Assembly: GCA_003586115.2 (NCBI GenBank)
Contig: QVOM02000021.1
Span: forward strand, 11,457,355 to 11,521,354
DNA length: 64,000 bases
Source: Salvator merianae
Lineage: Eukaryota; Chordata; Lepidosauria; Squamata; Teiidae
Direction of reading: 5' to 3'
Positions 54,184 through 64,000 of the stretch are shown piece by piece. The notes beneath the pieces were generated by a model. It saw only the letters and a list, made by a program, of their open reading frames with translations, was not told where the DNA came from and made no database searches. Position numbers and translations under genes: made by a program. Numbering within the stretch: position 1 is the stretch's first letter; every line of letters begins with the position of its first letter.

Positions 54184-55821
54184 AGGCAATCTTGTCGCAC
54201 CTGCATTGTGCTTCCAGTCCTCATCTGCACTTCATTTCTAATGCTTACCTCTATCCTGGGTCCAGAATGTGCCTTATTTGAATTTCAGTTGGGCACCAGA
54301 GAAACGCTATTCTGAACTAGTATCTCCATGCTTACATCTCAGATGAAAATGTTATGCAGAAAACCACATAAAGGGGTTCCTAGGTAACCTGGACTTAATA
54401 GGTTTTGTATACATATGCCACATATATTACTTCAGTATTAAAGTCCACAGTTCACATTTCTTTTCTTTGCTGTCATTGCTTTCTTTTCAATAGTTTCTCC
54501 ATTCTAGCATCAGAGAAAACAAACATAAATCAGTTTGGCAAGTACTCAGCCACAATTTTATGTGTTAAACTCATTGATGTTGAAGAAAACGGGCTTTGCC
54601 TTTGTGGAATGAACACTGCTTTATGTTAAAAAAAAATTAGACACAGATCAAAATATTAACATTAACATCTGAAATCATGCTCATGACTTGTCTACTATAA
54701 GGAGGTTTCAAAAAACTATATATTTGTTTTTTATAATACTTTCTGCTGTCGTGTCAGCTTTTATCCTCTGGGTACTATGAGGCTATGTCCTGAGATGCAA
54801 GCAGGTGGCCATGAGCAAGGCATAGGACAGGATTTGAGCAGTGATTTGCCATTGGCTTTTGATGTTTACTAACTGCATCAAATCAGGCCTTCTTCTGGGA
54901 TGGCTCAAAATCCAATTGGCTACGGTTTCATAACATCAAAGGCTAACGGCAAATCACCATTTAACTCTGTCCCTGAGCCTCACATGCCGGCTGCTGTTGC
55001 ATCTCAGTTGATCCCAGCTGAATTGCACCACTGAGACTGTACATCAGGAATGTTACCTGAGTAGCATGAGGATAATACTGAGAACTATTGCAAGTGTATG
55101 CAGGATATGCATCGTAAAATTTTGCTGTTGGAAATGGGCAAAGAGAGAGGAATGATGAACTAAGTTCTTTTATTTACAGTTGTTAACCCACACTCAGAAC
55201 ACTCTGTATCCACTGTGGGAAAGAAAATGACATAGTAGGTAATTTTGAGCAGAAAAATGACCAGCAAGGAAATGATTAAGTATCTCTTATTTGTGGCATT
55301 TTTTTCCTCTTTTAAAAAAAGAAAGTACAGTACTTTCAGTGCAATCTCTAACACTTACAGTAGTGCTTATCGTCAGGATTTGGAGTTTAAGATTTTGGTT
55401 TAACAACGTAGTCCTTGAGAAATAAGCAGTCTTAACCCTCCTCTGTATTTTATTTGTGGCTTAAAAGTGAATTGGCTGTATAAATCATCTGTATTTTAGG
55501 GGATTATCTATATTTATGGAATATTAAAATAATCTAAAGGTCAGAATGATTGATGGGTGGTGGAAGAGATAAATTGGTTCCAAACATTCCTGAGATAAAT
55601 AAACCCAACAATTTATAATTTAGAAGGGAGACCAGAGTGCTACCTGACTAGTTGTCAGGCAGAACAAGATTGGATTAGAAAATTGTTGCATAGTTGGTTC
55701 AACGTTGAAAAGAAAATCTGTTTTTTGATTCCCCGGAGGCAGGAAAATAGATGAAAAAATTCATCTAGGAGACCTGGTTTGTAAATGAGAGGAAAGCATC
55801 TGGAAGTCAAAAGTTGTATCA
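54184..55821. other. No feature recognised
   Basis: AT-rich, single-copy-looking DNA. GATTTGCCATTGGCTTTTGATGT (about 54843) and ACATCAAAGGCTAACGGCAAATC (about 54933) form an inverted pair about 75 bp apart, possibly an old foldback element at about 54820-54965. Confidence 0.5.
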
Positions 55822-56080
55822 GGGCCTGTTTGTACTTTCCACCATCGAACAGGATAATTATCCTGTTTTACAGTGGAACAGACCTCACTGCAGAACACCA
55901 GCATCCACAGCGTGAATGCTGGTGTCCTGCTGGCATCCTGCACCACGACAGCTGCTGGGAAACTTCTGGTCACTGCCATAGCGACCGGCAACGCTGCAGG
56001 TACGGCATGCAATGGCACAGCCACAGCTGCTTCATGCCATGCTGCTCCTGGTACAGCTGTGGAGCACAATTTGTAGGGAA
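55822..56080 (+). mobile_element. Short DNA transposon, family A, right end lost
   Basis: It starts GGGCCTGTTTGTACTTTCC with the subterminal hairpin at 55839-55876 (CCACCATCGAACAGGAT / ATCCTGTTTTACAGTGG). The A-type words GACAGCTGCTGGGAAACTTC and CACTGCCATAGCGACC follow. No right terminal repeat remains. Confidence 0.7.
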
Positions 56081-56504
56081 CTAGAAATGATGAGGTAGTG
56101 AGGCTGGGGAATCGTGGCAATATCACTCTGTTGCGGTTTTGATTCACAGTTCATCAAGAAGCAATTCAGAATTATGAAAGATTTGTAGGATGGTAAAGAC
56201 ACTCAGATATATTCCATCACTTGCTCCTCTGCCACCCTTACCAATATAGTTTTACTCACTGCCACTTGCTGAAAGCTCTACTGTGATCTTAAGGGAGTCA
56301 CAAGAGTGTTGAACACAATGGCACTGGGGATCTGTGGATTGGAACTATCAAGGCACTGCAGGAGGAATGTGGCTTCTATTGGATCTCTGGACCCACAACA
56401 GATCAAAACAGTTCAGAAAGATAAAAATCATTGCTGCCCTGCTACTGAACCTGCAGGTGTACTTTGGGAATTTGTTGAATAATGGGACTTCTAATAAGTC
56501 ATAA
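56081..56504. other. No feature recognised
   Basis: Unassigned stretch before a CR1 tail. Confidence 0.45.
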
Positions 56505-57020
56505 GAACTTAAGAGCATAAGATGAGCCCTGCTGGATTGGACCACAGCCTATCTAATCCAGCATCCTGTCTCACAAAGTGGCCCACCAATTGCTTCTGGG
56601 CAGTAGAAAAAGGCAAAATCTTCACCTGCTCTCAACTCACTGCAAATGACCTTTAGAGGCATCCTGACTGTCTCTCCAACCTGGAGGTGGTATCTAGGCA
56701 TCCATTCTAGTAGCCATTGATACACGCATCCTCTATGAATTTGCCTAACCCTTTCTTAAAACCATCCAGGCTGGTTGCTGTCAATATCTCTTCTGGTAGT
56801 TAAATTCCATAGACGGATGATCCTCTGGGTGAACAAATACTTCCCCTTGTTGGAGAAGAAATACTCTCCTGCCCATCAGCTCCATGGGGTGACCGCTGGT
56901 TCTAGTGTTGTGTGATAGAGAAAATAATTTTTCACTATCCACCTTTTTCACACTATGCATGATGTTATATTTTATATTTATCTATTAAACACTGTGTTTC
57001 AAGGCTGAAGAGGCTTAGTC
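56505..57020 (-). mobile_element. CR1 LINE 3' end, minus strand
   Basis: It begins (its 3' end) CATAAGAACTTAAGAGCATAAGATGAGCCCTGCTGGATTGG and runs through the reversed C-terminal coding words (TTCCATAGACGGATGATCCTCTGGGTGAAC; GATAGAGAAAATAATTTTTCACTATCC). It is collinear with 16612-17110. Truncated and full of stops. Confidence 0.85.
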
Positions 57021-57453
57021 AGAGTTAGGATTTTACTGTATGATTTTTTAAAAAAAAATCTGATGTTTCTTGAGGAGACTGAAGACAGCTTAAGAGATGG
57101 TCATATTAACAAAAGACTACTAAAGACTGCTCTCTTCCAGTCTCCCAGACTAGTTACTCTGAATGTTCTAAGTCTACCTATGATTGTTTTTATTCAATTA
57201 TTTAAGACATGTCACAGTATTGCAATTAGCCTGTCTTTGAACTTCTGTGCTGTTACCTCTTCCAGTATGGCTACAAAGATGACTTTGGAAGGTTTTGCTT
57301 CTATTTTTAGCCAGAGCTTACGGTGCCACCCACAGCAGACAAACTTTGGTTAATCTGAATGATTCTTAATGATAGCTTACTGGGAAAGCAAAAGCTGGCT
57401 TGCTTCAACAAATCTCAGTTAAAATTGACCATGGTTTAAGGTGGAGATATAAT
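57021..57453. other. No feature recognised
   Basis: A 96-codon frame at 57063-57353 has no recognisable domain. Confidence 0.45.
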
Positions 57454-57578
57454 GGGCCTTTCTGCATGGACCCTTCTAGGCCTTGTGGATCAGTGCATTA
57501 GTGCAGATCTATGAGGCCACACACTCGCAGGTTCGCTCCCTCTGCAGAGACAGAGCGTGATCTGCATTAAGAAGGCCC
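57454..57578. mobile_element. Small DNA element, 125 bp, of the GGGCC-end group
   Basis: Ends GGGCCTTTCTGCATG and CTGCATTAAGAAGGCCC are inverted. TSD not clear (AAT left, TTA right). Size and ends suggest a heavily shortened family C or D copy. Confidence 0.5.
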
Positions 57579-59459
57579 TTAATCTGGATAACTGATAGTT
57601 CTGGTTGGGGAAAGATGTTGGTACCCAAATATTGATGAAGTAGGTAGAAAGGTTGGGGAACCCCCCCCCCAAGCTTTCCCTCCCTCCTTCTTTCTTTTTA
57701 GGTTCTGCTTACTAGCCTTTTCTTTTCTCAACCCCACTGTTCAAAAAAATAATCCTCTCTTTAAGCTCACGATGCTTTATTTTTCTTAGAGATGGATTTA
57801 CAAAGAGATAGGGTGATTTAGGCAGAAGCACGTAACAATATGCAGAGACTGTGCCATCCCCACCCCCACCCCCACCGGAAGCATGTTGACTGGACTTTCA
57901 AAGGATCTTCCATCCTGTAGTGCCAAGGAATCTCTGGGGCATCTTGGTGGTGTTTCTCTTTCCCTCCTACCTAACAACTGATCTGTGTGGGAGAGAAGGA
58001 TTTGGGAGGAAGGAAAGGGTGTTCAAGTCATCCACTGCAGATGAGCAGGCACCGCTGATTTGGGTATCTGGCATGCTTCTTTTTCAACCTCCTGCTCCGT
58101 GATAGGTGTGCGAGATGGAGCTGCTTCGCTCACACGACTCCAGCCCACAAGTGTCACGGCTTGAGCCACTACTGGGAACCATAATGTGCTGAAAGGGCAA
58201 GAAGTTCCAGTTCTGTGATTTACTGAATGAAAATAGATGTGTGATGACTGAGTAGCAGCAGTATGTCCTGAATGAAAAGGCACCTCGAGCACAGAAAATG
58301 ACAAGGTCTTTTACCATCAGAAAGAATCACTTGTTCTCCCGTGCTGCCTCAGATCTTGTAAACTGGAAATGCCAGGAAACGAGCCCAGGAATGTAGCATG
58401 CAAGGGAAATATTTTACCTCTGAAAGGATGACTTGTCACAGGCCATACTGATGCATCTAGTTGCCATTCTCCTATTTCGTAAGATAACGGGAAGAGTCTA
58501 GGCGTGATGATATGGAAACTTTTGGCCTTACCAATGTGATCAAAAGAAGTGCAGACATGACATTGGGCACTGGGTTGGCTGCAGGAGCCGCTGGGCAGAT
58601 GCCCTGTGGTCCAGGCACCTAAAGGAGCTCCAGGAAAGCAACCAGACCGTTAGATGACAATGGGCAGGAAGGGAAAATTGAAGAAGATATGGAGAGACCA
58701 CATAGCCATTTCACAGTCTTCCTTGTTGCCTGGGGATGGGGTGCTGGTTAGACAAAAACCACCACTCTAATTCAGCTCCCAACCTGGCCCAACAGTCAAC
58801 AAAAGTGACCTACTGGTAAGCCTAATTGAACTACTCTGAGGCCACCTTACTGGGGGGGAGTCAGCTGCTGGTGACCCTGCATATGACCCCCAGGAATTGA
58901 CTCAGCAAGCAAAAATGCAATCAGAATTCTGGCCACAGACCAATTTCAGTGTCCTTGTTTCTGACTGTGCTTTGGGCTGTTGTGATCAGCACTCCATCCG
59001 TAGCAGTGTCCCAACTGTCTATGAGGAGTCACCTCCGAGTGCCACAGTTTGTCTTAGGCACCAGTATCCCCAGGGCAGCATCTCCATGCATGGCTCAGAT
59101 TCCACCCTGGTCTGGATGATGCCTAATCTGTACTGGAGGAGACTTCGTTTTCTGCCATCAAGGGTAGGTCATCATCTGTACTGGCTGGTGAATTGGAACC
59201 AGCAGGGTGAGGTGTAGAAGAGGGTCTATACAGTAGGGAGCTGCATGTTTCATCATGCTGAATTAGACTTAGATCCATAACTAATCAAAGCCCAGTTTGG
59301 CATGATTAGATGAACTCTTATTGCTGTTCTTCTTTCCTAACTGCATGCGTTTGCTGGCCATCCCCATTCAGCAAATTGTACTAGAGATTTGCCATTCAAC
59401 CTTACCAGGAGGAAGAGCAGAGGAGAGGAGGAGGAGGAACAGGAGGAGCAGGAGGATAT
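57579..59459. other. No feature recognised
   Basis: Nearly 1.9 kb. The 106-codon frame at 58897-59217 and the minus 93-codon frame at 58023-58304 show no domain. There is a CCCCCACC-type tract at 57858-57878 and a C10 run at 57661. I see no repeat ends. Confidence 0.45.
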
Positions 59460-59575
59460 TTCTTGTGGATTGAAGTAGAGTTTTTGCTTTTTTATTTTGT
59501 TGGTTGCTTGCGTTTGCTGTGAACCACCTTGGGCAACTTGCTGGAAAGGTGGTATATAAATATAAATACAAATAT
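59460..59575 (+). mobile_element. LINE 3' tail (L2-like)
   Basis: TGTGAACCACCTTGGGCAAC..GGAAAGGTGGTATATAAATATAAATACAAATA is the standard L2-like 3' end. A (GAG)n tract just upstream (59408-59455) may belong to the same element. Confidence 0.6.
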
Positions 59576-60087
59576 TTGGACTAGCCAACTCATTGGTTTC
59601 TCCAGCTTTTAAAACCTGTTGATGCAGTTCAGTCAGCCAGACAATCTGTTAAGGAGAAAGTTGAGGTTGGGACAAGGTCAAGAGAAATACGAACAAGATA
59701 TCTCACGGAAAAGCAATGTAGATGCAGTGTGGGGGGTAAAACCACGTGAATCTGAATTGCACCAATTTTGACTATTTATTGAAAGCATTTGGCTTGGGGC
59801 TTTTGTTTTTATTTTAGTTGCAAGAATGGTTTATAATATGGCTTTGATTCAAACAGTAGTGCCCTTTTGTTATCGTAGAATAATATCATAAATAGAGTAA
59901 TATAAATAAATTATGTAAACTGAATAAATTAATATTCCCTAACAAATGCAATAAATAAAACGGCCCTGTTACTCCCAACAAGAAAATGGAAATAAGATGG
60001 ACTGTAACTTCCCATTTTAATGAAAAGGAAGGCTTCCGAATCCTCAAGACCACCAATGACACATGCAGTTCACAATGGATGCTATTC
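59576..60087. other. No feature recognised
   Basis: AT-rich unassigned sequence. Confidence 0.5.
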
Positions 60088-60090
60088 AAG

Positions 60091-60313
60091 GGGCCCAGGC
60101 ACACCTAAGTTTTAGTCCAGCTTCGGTCCACTTTCAGACTGAGAGAACACATCAGTGAAATAATAAGATGTTTTCTTTCAGTATTATCTGACTCAGAAAA
60201 TCCACCTTTGGGTTAGATAATGTAGAAATAAAATGATTAGTCACTTGGCCGATGTGTTCTTTCAGTCCAAAAGTGGACTGAAGCTGGATTAAAACTTAGG
60301 TGTTACTGGGCCC
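60091..60313. mobile_element. Foldback DNA element, 223 bp, TSD AAG
   Basis: Both ends are GGGCCC. Inverted arms of about 60 bp (CACCTAAGTTTTA, CCAGCTTC.GTCCACTTT, GAACACATC and complements) leave a loop of about 95 bp. AAG flanks both sides (60088-60090 and 60314-60316). It shares the GG start and 3-bp TSD of the other short elements but has an unrelated interior and inner TIR, so it forms a separate family. Confidence 0.85.
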
Positions 60314-60316
60314 AAG

Positions 60317-61244
60317 CTTTCAACCTGGGTGCCTGCAGAGGAGTGCCACAGTCACCCTATACAGGTGGTCCAGAGGGAGGGATGATGCTATTTCAGTTGC
60401 AGATTCCCATGGACCTTTATCAGGAACTGTCTTAGAAGGTGGTCGCTGTGGGTTTGAGCCTTCACTCTTTCTGAGCCCCTTTCAGGCCACGGCTGTGTGT
60501 TAGAACAGCTGGGGAAAGTAATACTATAAAGGTTCAAACAGTGGTAGCAAACCTCTTTGCTTGTTATTCTTTTTTGGATTTCACAAATTGAATAAAATGG
60601 TAAGTGAGGCTGATTCTGGGAGTGGGAACCTGGCATTTATCTATAATATAAAGCCATTGTGTGTCCCAGTTTATCTGTTTATGTGTATGGGTAGAGTCAG
60701 TGTCAATTAGCAGTTTTGTGAGCAATAGTCTCTACCAGACTGTTCTTATTTTCTGACCCAGAAGGGATGAGACAGCAACCTACAGTACTGATGAGGTTGA
60801 AAAACTGCTGCTGCTTGTTTGCTTGTTGACCCTGCTTGCCAAGCTGGGCAGAGCAGCCATAGAGGCACAGATGCCAATTACAATTGCTGTAGGAAGAAGA
60901 TATTCAGGGTATCTTTCCTAGATTTGACACCCTCACCTGCAACTAGCACTCTGCGAGAGAACCATAGTTTCTCCCACGTGTTTCACACACAACAACTTTG
61001 AGGTCTGATTATTTGAGAGAAGCTGGTCTAATGCTATAAGCCATGATCAAGGGAATCTGCCACAAAATGTTGCAGCGTGGAAGAAAGTGTGAGTTTGATT
61101 ACACTCCGTCCCAAGATTCTCATTTTATTCTCCTTGCGTACACTCCTTTCCCTCCAGAAATTTAGTGTACAGTAATCCCTAAATATGTTCTGTGTTCACT
61201 GGACAGTTTTTGGAGTGCTCATGCTTCTTGGCTTTCTACACTTC
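60317..61244. other. No feature recognised
   Basis: Unassigned; only short frames. Confidence 0.5.
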
Positions 61245-62345
61245 TAAGAACATAAAAAGAACTCTGCTGGATCAGGTCGTAACCTATCTAGTCCAGCATG
61301 CTGTCTGACATATGGCCCACCAATTGTTCCTGGGCATCTCAAACAGAACACAAAGGCAAAACCTTCACCTGTTCTTGATTTCTTGCAAATGGCCTTTAGA
61401 GGCATCCTGCCTGTTTCTCCAACCTGAAGGCAGTATCTAGGCATCACTTCTAGAAGTCCTTGAATTTGTCTACATTTCTTAAAGCTACCCAGGCTGGTTG
61501 CTGTCACCACCTCATCTAGTACTAAATTCCATTCAGTGATGAGGCTGTCAGTGAAAAAATATTTCGCCTTGTTGGACCTAACTCTCCTGCCCACCAGATT
61601 CATAGAGTGCTCCCCTGGTTCTAGTGTTGTGTGACAGAGAAAAGATTTTTTTAATCCACCTTTCCCACACCATGCATGGTTTTATAGTTCAGTCAGTTCA
61701 TCTCTTAAACACCATCATTCAAGACTGAAGATGCCTAGATGTTGCAGCCTGATTTTGTAAGGGAGGTGTTCCAGCCCCTTGATCATCCTGGTTGCCCTTT
61801 CCTGCACCTTTTCCAATTCCACAATATCCTTTCTGAGGTGTGGTGACCAGAATTGTACATGGTATTCCAAATGCGGACTCACCATAATGATGCTTGCCGA
61901 CTTATATTCTATTCCCTTCCTAACTATCCCTAGTATTGAATTTGCTTTTTTCACTGGTCTGACACAGAAAGTTAGGCCCCCATCAGTTTATAGACATAGT
62001 TGGGATTCTTTGCCCCATTGTGCATTACTCTGCACTTACTAAGATTGAAGTGCATTTACCACTTCATCATACATTCACTCTATGTCAAGAGATCCCTCTG
62101 GAACTCTTTGCAGTTTCTTTCAGTTTTTACTACCCTGAATAATTCAATGCCTTTGGAAAAGTTTATCTCACTTCTTGTCCCTACTTTTAGATTATTTATG
62201 AATAAATTAAAAAGCACCAGTCCCAATAATGAACCTTGGGGGACCCCACTGTTACTCTGAGAATTGTCCATTTACTACTGCTCTCTTTTTCCTGTCCATT
62301 AGCCAGTTACCCATCCAGGACTGGATTGAGGCTCACCCTGTGTTG
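61245..62345 (-). mobile_element. CR1 LINE 3' half, minus strand
   Basis: The 3' tail (61245-61345) precedes, on the minus strand, an ORF2 remnant in three readable parts. Part one is 62271-62080, with GVPQGSLLGLVLFNLFIN, a degraded catalytic box and LFRVVKTERNCKEF. Part two is 61954-61715, with KKANSILGIVRKGIEYKSAS, VSPHLEYHVQFWSPHLRKDIVELEKVQ. Part three is 61603-61244 (NLVGRRVRSNKAKYFF). It is homologous to the copy at 18518. The FADDTKL segment is replaced by FSKGIEL, so it is dead. 5'-truncated near 62345. Confidence 0.9.
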
Positions 62346-63732
62346 GTGAACCTGTCTCCTGAACATGCATGCAATTTTGTCATGTAAAGATTAACATCCC
62401 CTTTGTAGTGCATATGCACTAAAAGTAAAAAATCTTGTACACGAGAGCAGCATAGCTGACTTATTTTCTGGGAGGTGGAAGGACAAGCCATGGGCTAGAG
62501 ATTTCCAACATTTTTATCAATGAATCTTTCAGAGACATCTGGCTATCAGTGCTGGAAAATTATTCTGGACTAGATCAATCTCTGATTTTATTCAGCTGGG
62601 CAACATGTTTGTTATGTACTAACATTAACTTCTAAAAAAAGTTTTATCAAAAAGATATACTTCCAAATTTTGTTCTAAAAATTCCTGACTGCTTTTTGTT
62701 TTAGAGAATATTGCACTGGACATTCTCTTTTGTTATTTATTTTTTAAAAAATCCTTAAAAAACAAAAAAAAAGATGTTGAGACTGCCACCAAGATACAAC
62801 ACTATTTTCCCCAGGATTTTCAGCTTCTGGTGAAACATATTTGTCAACAAAATAAATTTGTCAGCTAGATTTGTCATCAGAAAACCTCTGAACTCTTTGG
62901 AAATGTTTACTGGCTAGCAACACATTTATTTACGATGTACCAATCTGATACATATTTCAGATTGTTCTCAGAGATAGTGTTCTCAATTTGTGCTCTCCTT
63001 TGGACATGTTTTTGCTTCTTCTATCAAGTGAAGCTGTAGCATCTTTTATCTTCCAGAGATCAGCAATTTCAATAGTTGGTTGCCTTGTAATTTCCTGCTA
63101 TTCAACTTTCTTTTGAGCCAAGGGAGCGAGCGAGAGAGCACAGATCCACGCTTCTGCGGTGGGAATGTAGAGAAATGACAGAGCTCAGAGGTCAGATTCA
63201 AAGCCACTGAGACAACCTCCCATATCTTATTTCTAGTGTTTGGTGACATTAATAAGTATGAGTTGGAAAGACAGCTTTAAATATTGTCTGATGCAGCATT
63301 TTGGAATGATGTGAATGGACACAAGGTAAAGAAATCCACCTCAGAGATATTATAGGACAACAAACTATCTTGATCTATCCCCCCCCCCTTTCTGCTAGTT
63401 CTTTTATTGGAAATTGTGTTGACAACTAATTTTGTTAAAAAGTTTTGTTGACAGAAGTGCACATTTTCTCCAGGGTCAGCTTTGCTATTAGGCAAAGTGA
63501 GTCAGCCAGCTTAGACAGCAGATTCTGAGTGGAAAAAAGCTGCATTTCCTGAGTGTGACTTCTAAGATCCCTTGTTATTTCCAGTTACTGGAAGACAGAT
63601 GGGTGGCAGACACATAGCCTATCCTGGTCCCTCTCAGCTGACTATCCTGCCCTTTGTGAAATGGAGGAGGGTAAGTTTATTACTGGTTTAAAACTTGTAA
63701 TAAGATTAAATTGTTGGTCTACATGGAAAAAT
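62346..63732. other. No feature recognised
   Basis: AT-rich unassigned DNA with A and C homopolymer runs (62765, 63381). Confidence 0.5.
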
Positions 63733-63932
63733 GGTTGCTATTGGGTACCACCAAGTTGTGACTGACTCCTGGTAAATTGCATGGGCATCTCCATGGGCAC
63801 CTTTATGCAGTTTTCATAGTAGAGATAATGAAGTGGTTTTCCATTGCCTACTTTCAGGGAGAGGCTGGGGATTGAACTGGCAACTCTTTGCTTTCCAGGA
63901 AGGTTGCTCTACCACTGAGCTGCAGCCACCCT
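63733..63932 (-). mobile_element. tRNA-derived SINE (Sauria-like), minus strand
   Basis: On the minus strand it starts AGGGTGGCTGCAGCTCAGTGGTAGAGCAACC (A box) and then has AGTTCAATCCCC (B box). It continues through the GGCAA..CACTTCATTATCTC and CCATGG words shared with the copy at 705-905. Both promoter boxes are better preserved than in that copy. Confidence 0.8.
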
Positions 63933-64000
63933 ACACTGAAGGATAGGAGGTTCAAAAAATCTTGAGCAAGTCTTGATTTACTCCAGTTATATTGACAATT

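Overview
This window looks like non-coding DNA from a reptile genome, most probably a squamate (lizard or gecko). I did not recognise a single exon of a host protein-coding gene, rRNA or cellular tRNA. What can be read is almost entirely transposable elements: CR1 LINEs ending in ...TTATGTCCTTATG-type tails, an RTE/BovB LINE, L1-type fragments, tRNA-derived SINEs of the Sauria type, a mariner, hAT-type short elements, one solo LTR and a very large number of short non-autonomous DNA elements. The mix of BovB, Sauria-like SINE, CR1 and L1 is the reason for the squamate call. The species is not determined.

Layout. 0-4 kb: two related CpG-rich short DNA elements (1-287 and 2731-3248), a tRNA-SINE (705-905) and a CR1 tail split by a third element (1272-1867). 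5.2-7.0 kb: a complete-looking 1,772-bp LINE-like element with an intact 202-codon ORF, ended by a perfect 16-bp target-site duplication (TSD) and lacking nearly all of L1 ORF2. 9-15.7 kb: several short DNA elements and a foldback element. 16.6-20.3 kb: a CR1 tail (minus) and a long CR1 with RT domain (plus). 20.3-26.5 kb: short DNA elements, three hAT-type elements with 8-bp TSDs and a CR1 C-terminal fragment. 27.6-30.3 kb: L1 3' end, an L2-like LINE fragment and a solo LTR. 30.5-33.2 kb: a mariner carrying three separate nested insertions, followed by a short element split by a CR1 tail. 34-44.9 kb: the densest cluster of short DNA elements, plus an L1 fragment and microsatellites. 45.8-49.7 kb: a decayed BovB with a CpG-rich element inserted in it. 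50-64 kb: mostly featureless AT-rich sequence, with two minus-strand CR1 copies, a foldback element and a second tRNA-SINE.

The dominant theme is a set of short DNA transposons sharing ends close to GGGCCTGTTYGCACTT or GGCCCTTTCTGCACTT. Eleven copies have exact 3-bp TSDs that I could read directly (ACC, ACT, TAA, TCA, AAG, TTA, ACT, TTA, TTA, AGA, AAG). GG-starting ends plus a 3-bp TSD fit the PIF/Harbinger superfamily, but the targets are not restricted to TWA. Many copies carry subterminal hairpins whose stems differ between copies yet remain self-complementary. No transposase for them is present in the window.

Limits: all family names come from reading motifs and ends by eye; no database search was run. 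Element boundaries with TSDs are exact, others are approximate.
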